From assembly GCF_937892565.1 (NCBI RefSeq), contig NZ_CALAHQ010000094.1, positions 1 through 64,000 on the forward strand: DNA of 64,000 bases, given 5' to 3'. This document shows positions 45,642 to 54,858 of this stretch, piece after piece. The stretch's first letter is position 1. Every line of letters begins with the position of its first letter. The stretch comes from an uncultured Roseicyclus sp. (GTDB lineage: Bacteria; Pseudomonadota; Alphaproteobacteria; Rhodobacterales; Rhodobacteraceae). Both the position numbers and the translations under genes were made by a program. The notes beneath the pieces are model-generated. The model was given only the letters and a program-made list of their open reading frames with translations, did no database searches and was not told the DNA's origin.

Positions 45642-46916
45642 ATGTTTGCCATACGCTCCGTCTTGCGCACCATCAGCCTGACGCTGGTGGTTTTTGCCGC
45701 CCCGCTTGCCCCTGCCATCGCCCAGAACAGCCTGTGCAACGGGCTTGGGGATGGTGCGCCATGGATGGGCCAGACCGAGGACCGCTCGGACATCGCCACG
45801 CAAGGCGCGCCCTTGGTGTGGGCGGGAGATGTGGCGTCGGGTGGCCGGGGGATAGCGCTGTTCACGCTCAGCGCGCCGATGGCCGTGCGTGTCGAGGCGA
45901 TGGCCGACACGCCGATGGGCGACGTGATGGTCGAACTGTTCGACGCGACGGGCCGCTTGGTGGTGGTCGATGATGATTCCGGCGGAAATCTGTCGGCACG
46001 CGCAGAGCCGGATCTGGAGGCGGGCGATTATTGTGTGGCGATAACGGGCTTTGGGGGTGCCGCGGTCGCGGGCCGGATTCAGGTGAGCCGGCTTGAGATG
46101 CTGGCCCTGACGCCGGGTTTGGCGGGCGGTTTTGCGGGCATGGACGAGATGATCCCTTTTGTAGGCATGGAGCCGTGCCTTCCAGAGACGCCCGCCACGC
46201 GTTTGGGCGACGGCTCGGTCGACGCGCAGCTGATGGACGGGCTTGTGGCAACGGGCAGCGCGGCACAGACGCCCTATTTTCGGTTCGCACTGGCCAGCCC
46301 ACAGCCGCTCTCCATCCGCGCATCCAACGAAGACGCCGACCCCTATCTTTATCTCTTCGATGCGACCGGGCAACTTCTGGGCGAGAATGATGATGCCGAT
46401 GGCCTCAATTCCCGGCTCGATTTCTCTCAGGCTTTGCCGGAGGGGGAATATTGCATCGGCCTGCGCGCGCTTGGCGACCCGATGCTGCCCATCGAGGTGC
46501 AGATCATCGCCCATGATGGACGGGCCGCCACCTTTGATGGGTACGCGCAGGGGATGATCGCGCCCCCGCTGGACGGGTCCTGGCCGGTTCAGGATCTTGG
46601 CGTGTTGCCGGCAGAGGTCACGCGCGACTGGCCGGTATCAGGTGGTCTGGCCCAATGGTTCGTCATGGAGGTTCCGGCCGATGGTCTGTTGATGATCACC
46701 GCCGATGCCATCGACGACTCTGACCCGGTGATCAGCCTGTTCGACAGTGCGGGCACGATGCTGGGCCAGAACGACGATGCCAATGACTCGGTCAATTCCC
46801 AGCTTGTTCAGGCGGTCGCGCCGGGGCGCTACGTGTTGGCCGTGCGTCAATTCGTGAACACCCACAATGGCATGATCCGCGTCGGCGTGGCGCGCTATGT
46901 GCGCGCCGCCCCCTAG
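45642..46916 (+). CDS. Secreted protein with three PPC-like repeats
   Basis: An exported protein of about 424 residues with a signal peptide (cleavage after AIA, near residue 27). Three repeats centre on LFD-x2-G-x-[LM]-x3-[ND]-DD at about residues 99, 239 and 367. Each is followed by an aromatic/hydrophobic strand such as YCVAI, YCIGL and YVLAV. This pattern resembles bacterial pre-peptidase C-terminal (PPC/DVUA0089-like) beta-sandwich domains, which often bind calcium through the acidic turn. No protease or other catalytic domain is visible. ATG 45642 follows GGAGGAACC. Function is unknown; surface or periplasmic location is likely. It is convergent with tpiA, 3 bases apart. Confidence 0.7.
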   Translation: MFAIRSVLRTISLTLVVFAAPLAPAIAQNSLCNGLGDGAPWMGQTEDRSDIATQGAPLVWAGDVASGGRGIALFTLSAPMAVRVEAMADTPMGDVMVELFDATGRLVVVDDDSGGNLSARAEPDLEAGDYCVAITGFGGAAVAGRIQVSRLEMLALTPGLAGGFAGMDEMIPFVGMEPCLPETPATRLGDGSVDAQLMDGLVATGSAAQTPYFRFALASPQPLSIRASNEDADPYLYLFDATGQLLGENDDADGLNSRLDFSQALPEGEYCIGLRALGDPMLPIEVQIIAHDGRAATFDGYAQGMIAPPLDGSWPVQDLGVLPAEVTRDWPVSGGLAQWFVMEVPADGLLMITADAIDDSDPVISLFDSAGTMLGQNDDANDSVNSQLVQAVAPGRYVLAVRQFVNTHNGMIRVGVARYVRAAP

Positions 46917-46919
46917 GCG

Positions 46920-47666
46920 TCAGGCTGATTGCAAGGCGGTGATGATCTGCGAAAAGCTGGCCGCCTTCAATGCGGCCCCCCCCACCAGCGCGCCGTCGAC
47001 ATCGGCGATGGCAAAGATCGTGGCGGCGTTGTCGGGTTTGACCGAACCGCCATACAGGATCGGCACCTGACCACCGGCCAAGCCCAATCGTGACAACAGC
47101 AAGGCGCGGATCGCGCCATGCACCTGAGCGATCTGGTCGCCGTCGGGCACGCGCCCCGTGCCGATTGCCCAGACGGGTTCATAGGCCATGATCAGCGCTG
47201 ATGGGTCGATGTCATCGGGCAGGCAGCCCATGACTTGGCGGGTCACCACGTCAAGCGTCATGCCCGCATCCCGCTGCGCGGCGGTTTCGCCGACGCACAA
47301 GATCACGCTCAATCCTGCGCCCCGTGCGGATTGTGTCTGTGCCAGGATCACGGCATCCGTTTCGCCATGATCGATCCGCCGTTCGGAATGGCCAAGGATG
47401 ACATGGCTTGCCCCGGCATCCGCCAGCATCGCAGCCGAGATGTCGCCGGTATGCGCGCCCGATCTGGCGGCATGACAGCTTTGGCCACCAAGGGCGATGG
47501 GCGCATTTCCGACCCGCTCGGCCATGCGATGGATCAACGTGGCCGGCGGGCAGATCACGATGCCGACCCCGGGGTCGGGATGGGCCGCGATCAGCGCGTC
47601 GATTTCGGCCAAAGCCGCGCCATCGCCATGCATCTTCCAGTTTCCGGCGGCAATCTTGCGGGGCAT
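46920..47666 (-). CDS. tpiA: Triosephosphate isomerase
   Basis: Glycolytic/Calvin-cycle enzyme that interconverts dihydroxyacetone phosphate and glyceraldehyde 3-phosphate. The 248-residue protein has GNWKMHG near the start, [11 protein letters not shown], the catalytic [12 protein letters not shown] (Glu) and [12 protein letters not shown]. The Met at 47666 gives the family N-terminus [12 protein letters not shown]; the frame runs upstream to 47816 without similarity. The RBS is weak (AGGAACAGG). Confidence 0.96.
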   Translation of the reverse strand: MPRKIAAGNWKMHGDGAALAEIDALIAAHPDPGVGIVICPPATLIHRMAERVGNAPIALGGQSCHAARSGAHTGDISAAMLADAGASHVILGHSERRIDHGETDAVILAQTQSARGAGLSVILCVGETAAQRDAGMTLDVVTRQVMGCLPDDIDPSALIMAYEPVWAIGTGRVPDGDQIAQVHGAIRALLLSRLGLAGGQVPILYGGSVKPDNAATIFAIADVDGALVGGAALKAASFSQIITALQSA

Positions 47667-47746
47667 GGTGGGCCTGTTCCTGTCGGTCGGTCGGATCCAA
47701 AGGGAAAGGGGTGACAGGCCAGCGCGCCACAGCGTGCGGCGGCCGA

Positions 47747-48133
47747 TCAGGCCGGGCGCTGCGCCTGTTCGGTCTGCAACTCGGCCAGATCCTTGAACTT
47801 GATTGATTCCCCGCACCCGCAGGCATCGGCCACATTCGGGTTGCGAAAGCGGAACCCCTGTTCCAACAGGCTGGTCTCGTAGTCGATGATGGTGCCGAAC
47901 AAGAACATCTGGGCTGTGGGCGCGATCATCACGCGCGCGCCGTCTTGTTCGACGATCTCGTCATGCGGATTGATCTGGCTGACATAATCCATGGTGTATT
48001 CCATGCCCGCACAGCCACCCTTCTTGATGCCGATGCGCAAGCCCTGGCTGCCATCGCGGGTCATGAGGCGCTGGATTTGCGCTGCGGCGGCGGGGGTGAT
48101 GGTGACGGCCTGTTTGCCGGGAATGCCGAACAT
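47747..48133 (-). CDS. A-type Fe-S carrier (SufA/IscA)
   Basis: A 128-residue iron-sulfur assembly carrier with the three conserved cysteines in GGCAGMEY and CGCGES near the C-terminus. It delivers clusters to apoproteins such as LipA, also encoded in this window. The Met at 48133 follows AAGGAACTGA; an upstream in-frame Met at 48196 adds an uncharacteristic tail. It lies 105 bases after the SufT/PaaD-like gene and is probably cotranscribed. Confidence 0.9.
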   Translation of the reverse strand: MFGIPGKQAVTITPAAAAQIQRLMTRDGSQGLRIGIKKGGCAGMEYTMDYVSQINPHDEIVEQDGARVMIAPTAQMFLFGTIIDYETSLLEQGFRFRNPNVADACGCGESIKFKDLAELQTEQAQRPA

Positions 48134-48238
48134 GGGATCAGTTCCTTGTCGCTGCGGCGATGCGGGAAAGATAGTCGGTGTCGCGGTATCGCTCAAGGGG
48201 CGTGTGTCTTGGCAAGGAGGGTGGCGGCATCTGTGCCA

Positions 48239-48601
48239 TCACATGAAGCCCAGTTCCAGCCGCGCTTCATCCGACATCATGTCCATGCCCCAGGGCGGGT
48301 CCCATGTCAGTTCGACATCGACCTGCTTGACCCCTTCAAGCGGTTCGACCGCATCGGCGACCCATCCGGGCATCTCGCCCGCCACCGGGCAACCGGGGGC
48401 TGTCAGCGTCATCACAACGCGCACCGCGTTTTCCGGGGTGATGTCGATGGTATAGACCAGCCCCAGATCAAAGATATTGACCGGAATCTCCGGGTCATAG
48501 ACCGACCGGCAGGCCTCCACCACGCGGTCATACAGCGGGTGATCGGTGCTGGAGGGCTGGATCAGCGGCGTGCCTTCCAGCTTTGGCTCGTGCTCGGTCA
48601 T
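48239..48601 (-). CDS. SufT/PaaD-like (DUF59) Fe-S assembly protein
   Basis: A 120-residue MIP18/DUF59 protein. The core is ACRSVYDPEIPVNIFDLGLVYTIDI and the Cys-containing MTLTAPGCPVAGEMPGWV, followed by VELTWDPPWGMDMMSDEARLELG. It matches the SUF-system maturation protein (SufT) more than the phenylacetate-oxygenase PaaD, given the adjacent A-type carrier. The Met at 48601 gives the normal size. Confidence 0.88.
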   Translation of the reverse strand: MTEHEPKLEGTPLIQPSSTDHPLYDRVVEACRSVYDPEIPVNIFDLGLVYTIDITPENAVRVVMTLTAPGCPVAGEMPGWVADAVEPLEGVKQVDVELTWDPPWGMDMMSDEARLELGFM

Positions 48602-48685
48602 GGGGCGGTGCCTTCCACGGTAATCCTGAGTGAAGATATAAGGAAAGGGCGGCGGGGCGTAAAGGGTCGCATTTCCCAAAAGAAA

Positions 48686-48710
48686 ACCCCCGCGCAAGGG
48701 GCGCGGGGGT
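48686..48710 (-). terminator. Rho-independent terminator of the porin gene
   Basis: A stem of ACCCCCGCGC and GCGCGGGGGT with a short loop, followed on the reverse strand by a TTTTCTTTT run, about 30 bases past the FadL-like gene's stop. It has all parts of an intrinsic terminator. Confidence 0.85.
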
Positions 48711-48738
48711 AGGGGTTGTGCCAATGGTTGGCTCTGGC

Positions 48739-49836
48739 TCAGAAAGAGTATCCCACGCGGATACCAAAGCCCAAGGCCGAGTTGTCGGTGAATGTTCCCA
48801 GAAGCGTGCCGGCCGGCGCGGGCGCTGGGGCTTCGGTCTGTGCGTCCCCAACCATCGAATAATTCACGCCCGCCAGAATGCGCCACGGGCCGTTATCGTA
48901 CCGCGCAGCAAGACCAAACGACGTACGCCCGTCGGTCGGGCCGAGATTGCCCGAGAACCCGCCCGATTTGGCCTCGTAGCCGACCGAACCCAACAGCGCC
49001 AGACTGTCGTTCAGCCGACGTGCAACGCCAAGGCTATAGGTGATCGTGTCCTTGTCGTAATCGACCAGAACCGGGCTGGGGGCGAGGCCGTTATCGCCCT
49101 GAATGCGGAATTCGGTCCAATCCACCCAGCGCGCCGAGCCGAAGACCAGCGTGCCGGGGGCAACGCCCGTCTGTGCCTCAAGCGTCCACGATTTTGGGAT
49201 CGTCACGGCAAACTCCGTGGGCAACGTGCCAAGGGCTGGGACAAGATAGGTTTCCGAACCCGCGAAATCATGTGTGGTCGCGGATTGGTAGGTCAGCGAC
49301 ACGCGAAGCGCGATGTCGGGGATCTCGTAGGCGGCGCCGATCGTGTAGCCCAGTTCGGTCGAGCCATCCGCCGTCAGCCCGTAGGTCGGAAGCGAGACGT
49401 TGCCTTTCGCGGTGACGCCGCGCAGACCGCCGTAGACGGAAACGCCGCCCCCCGTCTGATAGCGGACCAGCGCATTGACGGCCTGGCTGTCGATGGTGCC
49501 GTTGGCCCCGGCAAAGGGGTAGCCGGTGCCAGTAGGATAGTCCACATCCGCGCCGATGGGCGAATCCACGATCAAGGCAAAGGAAAGCTGCTCGGATATC
49601 TTCTGATGATAGCGCAACTCGATCTGGCTGTAGCTTGCAGCCATGTCGCCCGATGACACTGCGCCGCCACCTGCTGTGCCCGATACCGATGGATCGACAT
49701 AACTATAACCGAGTTCCACATAGGTGCCGGTCTCGAACAAGATGCCCATGGATTGGCCAGAGCGCTCGACACCCCCCGCCTGTGCCAGAGCAGTCGTTGC
49801 CAGAAGTGCCGCAGAGGCGGCTGCGATGCGGTTCAT
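48739..49836 (-). CDS. FadL/OmpP1-family outer membrane porin
   Basis: A 365-residue outer-membrane beta-barrel with a signal peptide (MNRIAAASAALLATTALAQAGG) and a FadL-type start (GVERSGQSMGILFETGTYVELGYSYV). The last residue is Phe after GIRVGYSF, as expected of outer membrane proteins. The family imports hydrophobic compounds such as long-chain fatty acids. Two GTCTA repeats 11 bases apart lie in the upstream region (49863-49878) on the plus strand and could be part of the promoter. The Met at 49836 follows GGGGAGAG. Confidence 0.88.
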   Translation of the reverse strand: MNRIAAASAALLATTALAQAGGVERSGQSMGILFETGTYVELGYSYVDPSVSGTAGGGAVSSGDMAASYSQIELRYHQKISEQLSFALIVDSPIGADVDYPTGTGYPFAGANGTIDSQAVNALVRYQTGGGVSVYGGLRGVTAKGNVSLPTYGLTADGSTELGYTIGAAYEIPDIALRVSLTYQSATTHDFAGSETYLVPALGTLPTEFAVTIPKSWTLEAQTGVAPGTLVFGSARWVDWTEFRIQGDNGLAPSPVLVDYDKDTITYSLGVARRLNDSLALLGSVGYEAKSGGFSGNLGPTDGRTSFGLAARYDNGPWRILAGVNYSMVGDAQTEAPAPAPAGTLLGTFTDNSALGFGIRVGYSF

Positions 49837-49977
49837 GATGTCTCTCCCCAAGACTGAGCGATGTCTACCTGACGTCTAGGTCAACAAGAATCACCGGGCG
49901 GTCAATTCTGCCGCAACGTCAGCCATCGCTTTACCTTTGGGTCAGCGATGAATTGTGACGGTTCTGCTACACCCGCG

Positions 49978-50883
49978 TCAGGTCCTGCCGGGTCGGCGCT
50001 GGCTGGCCCAGATGTTGAGATAATTGGCACCAAAGATCAACACGGCCCCAAGCAGGACGCTCCATTCCAGGGGTTCGGCATAGACCACCACCCCCACCAC
50101 GGCGATGGTGGGCAGGCGGGCGAAATCCATCGGCATCACCACCGATGCAGGGGCAAGCGAAAGTGCCGCGGTCAGGCAGAAATGTGCGGCCATCCCGCCG
50201 ATCCCGATCACCGCCAGCCATGGCAGCATCGCGGCCGAAGGCACGGCCATGTGCCCATCCCGCAAGCAAATGATAAGCCCGATGACCAGCTGGATCACCG
50301 ACAGCCAGAACAGGATGCAGGTGATGCTTTCGGTGCGCGTCAGCCGCTTGGTCAAGATGACGTTGACCGCGAAAAACACAGCCGCCAGCGCAGCTGTGAC
50401 CATGCCGATCGACAGCGGCTGCGCCCCGGGCTGCACAACGATCAGCACCCCCACAAATCCCAAAAGCCCCGCGCCCAGCTTCCACGCCGTCAATTTCTCG
50501 CCCAAAAACACCGCCGCCAAAAGCATCGCCCAGAGCGGTGCGGTGAATTCGAGCGCGAAAACCAGCGTCAGGGGGGCCACCGTGATGGCGTAAAACCACA
50601 GGTTCTGCCCGCCGAAATGGACGATGTTGCGCACCACATGCACGCCCATGTGGCGCCGCGTGATCTGGCCCAGCGTTCCGGCAAAGGCCCCCACCGCCAG
50701 AACGATCACCAGCCCGATCACCGAGCGGTAGGTAATCATCTCGAAGGTGTCGAGTTCCAGCGCCGCCGCCCGCCCCGCCACCGCAAGCGCAGAAAAGCAA
50801 AGGATCGCGCCGATCATCCACAAGGCGGCGCGCAACGGGTCCTGGGCCGCCTGGCCCTGCGGTGCCGCCTCGATCTGGCTCAT
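49978..50883 (-). CDS. DMT-superfamily (EamA) permease
   Basis: A 301-residue integral membrane protein with ten predicted helices in two EamA repeats, such as FEMITYRSVIGLVIVLAVGAF and the second-half AAHFCLTAALSLAPASVVMPMDF. It ends in a short basic tail. Such proteins export amino acids or other metabolites, but the substrate is unknown. It starts just after a short region next to the mazG end. The region between it and the porin (49837-49977) has no other gene. Confidence 0.88.
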   Translation of the reverse strand: MSQIEAAPQGQAAQDPLRAALWMIGAILCFSALAVAGRAAALELDTFEMITYRSVIGLVIVLAVGAFAGTLGQITRRHMGVHVVRNIVHFGGQNLWFYAITVAPLTLVFALEFTAPLWAMLLAAVFLGEKLTAWKLGAGLLGFVGVLIVVQPGAQPLSIGMVTAALAAVFFAVNVILTKRLTRTESITCILFWLSVIQLVIGLIICLRDGHMAVPSAAMLPWLAVIGIGGMAAHFCLTAALSLAPASVVMPMDFARLPTIAVVGVVVYAEPLEWSVLLGAVLIFGANYLNIWASQRRPGRT

Positions 50884-50970
50884 GTGCGTGTGTCCTTTGT
50901 GAGCCCCTTGTTCGGGGCATCTTGTGTGGGCGTTTCAGATGGTGCGCGCACGCTCAAGGGCAAGCGCGCC

Positions 50971-51771
50971 TCACAGACCGGCGCGCTTGGCGTCATCCCA
51001 AAGTGCATCCATCTCGGCCAGATCGCTGTCGTCGGGGCGTTTGCCGCGCTTTGCAAGCCCGGCCTCGATGAAGGCGAAGCGGCGCGTGAACTTGGCATTG
51101 GCACGGCGCAGCGCGGCTTCGGGATCGACCTTGAGATGACGGGCGAGATTGGCCATGACGAACAGCAGATCGCCCATCTCATCCTCGATGCGGTCTTGCG
51201 GCAGACTGTCCCGCGCCTCGGACAGTTCGCGGGCTTCTTCGGCGATCTTGTCGATGACCATGCCGATATCGGGCCAGTCAAAGCCAACGCGCGCCGCGCG
51301 CTTTTGCAGCTTTTCGGCGCGCATCAACGAAGGCAGGCCCAAGGCCACATCGTCAAGCACCCCGCCCTTGGCCTTGGCCGCGCGTTCGGCGGCCTTGACG
51401 CTTTCCCAATCCACGACCTGCTGGGCGGCGGATTTGGCGTTGCTTTCGGTGCCGAACACATGCGGGTGGCGGGCGATCATCTTGTCGGCGATGGCGCTGG
51501 CCACATCGTCAAGATCGAACAGCCCCGCCTCTTTCGCCATCTGCGCGTGAAAGACCGATTGAAAGAGCAGATCGCCCAATTCACCCTTCAACTCGTCCCA
51601 TGCCTTCCGGTCGATCGCATCGGCGACCTCATAGGCCTCTTCGATGGTGTAGGGGGCGATGGAGGCAAAATCTTGCTCCACATCCCAGGGACAGCCCGTG
51701 ATCGGGTCGCGCAGCCGCGCCATGATCGCGCGCAGCCGCTCGAGCGGGGGCAGGCGGGAAAACTCGTCCAT
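50971..51771 (-). CDS. mazG: Nucleoside triphosphate pyrophosphohydrolase MazG
   Basis: House-cleaning enzyme that hydrolyses NTPs to NMP and PPi. The 266-residue protein has two MazG domains. The N-terminal EExxE-type motif reads IEEAYEVADAIDRKAWDELKGELGDLLFQSVFHAQMAKE. A second copy reads EEARELSEARDS...EDEMGDLLFVMANLARHL. The length matches the enterobacterial enzyme. It is divergent from the M20 amidohydrolase. Confidence 0.95.
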   Translation of the reverse strand: MDEFSRLPPLERLRAIMARLRDPITGCPWDVEQDFASIAPYTIEEAYEVADAIDRKAWDELKGELGDLLFQSVFHAQMAKEAGLFDLDDVASAIADKMIARHPHVFGTESNAKSAAQQVVDWESVKAAERAAKAKGGVLDDVALGLPSLMRAEKLQKRAARVGFDWPDIGMVIDKIAEEARELSEARDSLPQDRIEDEMGDLLFVMANLARHLKVDPEAALRRANAKFTRRFAFIEAGLAKRGKRPDDSDLAEMDALWDDAKRAGL

Positions 51772-51836
51772 TGCGCAACCGGAGGGTTTGGGATCAGGTG
51801 ACCCCTTAGACCCAAACCGCGCCGAGGAGTCCAGCC

Positions 51837-53003
51837 ATGCCCGTCATCAACCGTATCGCAGGGCTTTCGCCCGAGATGACCGTGTGGCGTCGCCATCTGC
51901 ATGCCCATCCGGAACTGGCCTTTGATTGTCACGAGACCGCGGCCTTTGTTGCGGCAAGGCTGGCCGAGATCGGGGTGGACGAAATCCACACCGGCATCGC
52001 GCAAAGCGGCATCGTGGCGATGATCAACGGGCAGGGCCCTGGCCCGGTGGTGGGCTTGCGTGCCGATATGGATGCGCTGCCGATCCTCGAGGCCACGCTC
52101 GCCCCGCACGCGTCGCGCGTGGCAGGCAAGATGCATGCCTGCGGCCATGATGGGCATACCGCGATGCTGTTGGGGGCGGCCAAGTATCTGGCCGAAACGC
52201 GGGGCTTTCGCGGGCGCGTGGCGCTCATCTTTCAACCCGCCGAAGAAGATGGCGGCGGTGCGGGCGTGATGGTGCAAGAGGGCATCATGGACCGCTTCGA
52301 CATCGCCGAGGTCTATGCGCTGCACAATGCGCCGGGGCTGGAGGCGGGGCGCATCATCACCACGCCCGGGCCGATCATGGCGGCGGTCGATGAGTTCACG
52401 ATCCTGATCGAAGGCCAAGGCGGCCATGGGGCCATGCCGCATGAGACGCGCGATCCGATCCCTGCCGCGGTGTCGATCGTTCAGGCCATCCAGACCATCG
52501 TGTCGCGCAACCATCATGCGCTGAAGGATCTGGTGATCTCGGTCACGCAGATACATGCCGGAACGACGGATAATGTCATTCCCGGCGAGGCGATGATCAA
52601 CGGCACCGTGCGCAGCTTTGCACCCGAGGTTCAGGAGATGGTGATGGCACGGATGGAGGCGATCGTGGCGGGGCAAGCGGCCAGTTTCGGGGTCGCGGCA
52701 CGGCTCGATTATGCCATCGGCTATCCGGCCACGATCAACGATCCCGACCGCGCCGCCTTTGCCGCCGAGGTCGCGGCCGAAGTGGTGGGCCCTGAGCGCG
52801 TTGATGGGGCGGCAGGGCGCGAGATGGGCGCCGAGGATTTTTCCTACATGCTCAACGCGCGCCCGGGTGCCTATCTGTTCGTGGGGGCGGGCGCGGGGGC
52901 GGGTCTGCATCATGCGGCTTATGATTTCAACGATGAGATCTTGCCCATCGGGGCCAGTCTTCTGGCGCGGCTGGCCGAACGCGCCTTGCCGATCGCGGGG
53001 TAG
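51837..53003 (+). CDS. M20-family amidohydrolase (hippurate hydrolase-like)
   Basis: A 388-residue zinc-dependent amidohydrolase of the aminoacylase/hippurate hydrolase branch. It has LRADMDALPI, the metal motif MHACGHDGHTAMLLGAA, FQPAEEDGGGAGVMV with the catalytic Glu-Glu pair, GQGGHGAMPHETRDPIPAA, and a C-terminal GAEDFSYML motif. It cleaves N-acyl amino acids; the substrate is unknown. The ATG at 51837 lies 9 bases after CGAGGAG. It is followed by two TCGTACGA palindromes. Confidence 0.92.
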   Translation: MPVINRIAGLSPEMTVWRRHLHAHPELAFDCHETAAFVAARLAEIGVDEIHTGIAQSGIVAMINGQGPGPVVGLRADMDALPILEATLAPHASRVAGKMHACGHDGHTAMLLGAAKYLAETRGFRGRVALIFQPAEEDGGGAGVMVQEGIMDRFDIAEVYALHNAPGLEAGRIITTPGPIMAAVDEFTILIEGQGGHGAMPHETRDPIPAAVSIVQAIQTIVSRNHHALKDLVISVTQIHAGTTDNVIPGEAMINGTVRSFAPEVQEMVMARMEAIVAGQAASFGVAARLDYAIGYPATINDPDRAAFAAEVAAEVVGPERVDGAAGREMGAEDFSYMLNARPGAYLFVGAGAGAGLHHAAYDFNDEILPIGASLLARLAERALPIAG

Positions 53004-53007
53004 AGCG

Positions 53008-53029
53008 CGAATTTTCGTACGAAAATTCG
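53008..53029. repeat. TCGTACGA-centred palindrome, copy 2
   Basis: A perfect 22-base palindrome with half-site CGAATTTTCGT, 5 bases after the amidohydrolase stop. It is nearly identical to copy 3 and closely related to copy 1 at 5671-5694. It could be a terminator for the amidohydrolase message. Confidence 0.7.
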
Positions 53030-53045
53030 GATGAGCGGGCGGGGT

Positions 53046-53069
53046 GCGAATTTTCGTACGAAAATTCGC
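53046..53069. repeat. TCGTACGA-centred palindrome, copy 3
   Basis: A perfect 24-base palindrome with half-site GCGAATTTTCGT, 16 bases after copy 2. The following stretch has a GCGCGCG tract and a GGGGGGCTGCCCCC-type inverted repeat (about 53110-53123), common in the intergenic tails of this group. No gene lies in 53004-53168. Confidence 0.7.
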
Positions 53070-53168
53070 GTCAACGCTGCGCGCGCGTCGCGCGCGCAGC
53101 TCTTGTTAGGGGGGCTGCCCCCAGCCTGCGGCCTGTCCTTGGCTGGTCTTGGGACAAGGATGCCGGGT

Positions 53169-53687
53169 TCAGCAGGCGGTTGCGCGCAGGTAGCGGCGCG
53201 TGCCGTAAAGAAGGGGCTCGCCCGAGGGGGCGCAGACCACCGCCTTGACCGCGCCGATGCAGATGTGATGCGTGCCCATCCGTTCTGCCGAGATCAGGCG
53301 GCAATCAAGACTGACCAGCGCCGCCGTCAGATGCGGGGCGCCGGTGACAAGGGGGGCGGTGGCGACTGCGTTGAACTTGTCGCCGCCGGGGGCGGGACGA
53401 CGGGCAGAAAAGATGTCCGAGATGTCGTTTTGGCCTGCGCGCAGCAGGTTGATGCAAAAGCAGCCGTTTCCCAGCACCAGCGGCAAGACCGATGACGTGG
53501 CGTTCAGGCAGGTAAGCAGGGTGGGTGCCTCGCCATCGGCCGAGACCGATGTCATGGCCGAAACTGTGACACCGCCGCGCCCGGCAGGGCCATCGGTGGT
53601 CACGATCCAGACCGACCCTATGGCCTGGCTCATGCCATCGAGAAAGGCGCTGCGCAGCGTATCGCGGGTGTCTTGCGCATCGATCAT
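53169..53687 (-). CDS. Flavin reductase family protein (HpaC-like)
   Basis: A 172-residue FMN-binding reductase-type domain, with SVWIVTTDGPAGRGGVTVSAMTSVSADGEAPTLLTCLNATSS at the flavin site and the dimer-closing DCRLISAERMGTHHICIGAVKAV region. Such proteins supply reduced flavin to two-component monooxygenases, but no such oxygenase is present here. It diverges from the agmatinase gene, and the 141-base gap shows no clear operator. Confidence 0.85.
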   Translation of the reverse strand: MIDAQDTRDTLRSAFLDGMSQAIGSVWIVTTDGPAGRGGVTVSAMTSVSADGEAPTLLTCLNATSSVLPLVLGNGCFCINLLRAGQNDISDIFSARRPAPGGDKFNAVATAPLVTGAPHLTAALVSLDCRLISAERMGTHHICIGAVKAVVCAPSGEPLLYGTRRYLRATAC

Positions 53688-53828
53688 CTGGGGTGTCCTC
53701 TTGTGAGCTTCGGCCTTTGGGATGCTGTCATGCTCAGAGCTAGACGCAGGCTCGCGAAAGTCACGCTTGCGCTTGCGTTTTCCTGCGTGTCAGGGCAGGC
53801 CAAGGGCGTTTTCGGCGGAGGGACGGCA

Positions 53829-54791
53829 ATGGCGTTGGAAGATGCGAAGCGCGAGGTGGACGGGGCCTTTGTGCGGGCGGGGTTCAAGGGGCTGGCGTTT
53901 GAAAATGCCTTTGCGGGTGCGACCAGTTTCTTGCGGCGGCGCTACAGCAAGGATCTGACGGGTGTCGATCTGGCGATCACGGGCATTGCCTTTGATCAGG
54001 CTGTGACCAACCGGCCCGGCACGCGGTTGGGGCCGCGTGCCATCCGCGAGGCATCGAGCCTTCAGCCCTTCGATCCGCCCTATGGCTGGGACGGATTTTC
54101 GCCTTTGGAAGACATCGCGATCGCCGATTACGGCGATATGGCGCTGGATTATGCGCATACCGCCGATATCCCCGACCGGATCACGGCGCATGTTGCGGGC
54201 ATTCTGGCCGCGGGGGCGGGATGCATCGCGTTGGGGGGCGATCATTCCGTGACACTGCCGATCTTGCGCGCGCATGCCGCCAAACACGGGCCCTTGGCAT
54301 TGATCCAGTTTGACGCTCATACCGACACATGGCCCGATGATGACCCCTTGCGCATCGATCATGGCACCTTTTGCTACAAGGCGGTGCGCGAGGGTCTGAT
54401 CGATGTCGGCGCCTCGGCGCATGTGGGCATCCGCACCGTGGTCGGGGACAATCTTGGAATTGCCATACATGACGCGCGCGCCGTCCATCAGCGCGGCCCC
54501 GAGGCGGTGGCGGCCGATCTGCGCGCGCGGGTGGGGGGGCGGCCGGTTTATCTGAGCTTTGACATCGATGCGCTTGACCCCGCCTTTGCGCCGGGAACCG
54601 GCACGCCCGTCTGGGGCGGCTTGTCGAGCGCGCAGGCAGCCCAGATCCTGCGCGGTCTGGCGGGGATCAATCTGGTGGGGGGCGATGTCGTGGAAGTGTC
54701 GCCGCCCTTCGATCACGCGGCCATCACGGCCGTGGCCGCGGCGCATGTCGCGATGGAGTTGATCTGCCTATGGGGGTGGTGCCGGCGATGA
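53829..54791 (+). CDS. speB: Agmatinase/arginase-family ureohydrolase
   Basis: A 320-residue ureohydrolase with the manganese-binding motifs GGDHS, DAHTD and SFDIDALDP. It fits agmatinase (polyamine synthesis) but related guanidinobutyrase or proclavaminate hydrolase activities cannot be excluded by sequence alone. ATG 53829 follows GGAGGGACGG; the frame is open to 53673 but the extra residues do not look like the family. It is not near other polyamine genes. Confidence 0.85.
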   Translation: MALEDAKREVDGAFVRAGFKGLAFENAFAGATSFLRRRYSKDLTGVDLAITGIAFDQAVTNRPGTRLGPRAIREASSLQPFDPPYGWDGFSPLEDIAIADYGDMALDYAHTADIPDRITAHVAGILAAGAGCIALGGDHSVTLPILRAHAAKHGPLALIQFDAHTDTWPDDDPLRIDHGTFCYKAVREGLIDVGASAHVGIRTVVGDNLGIAIHDARAVHQRGPEAVAADLRARVGGRPVYLSFDIDALDPAFAPGTGTPVWGGLSSAQAAQILRGLAGINLVGGDVVEVSPPFDHAAITAVAAAHVAMELICLWGWCRR

Positions 54792-54858
54792 GAGGCTGGA
54801 CCGACTCGGGCGGTTTGGCCTAGATCACCGCAACACATCGCCCCCGACAGGATCCGCC

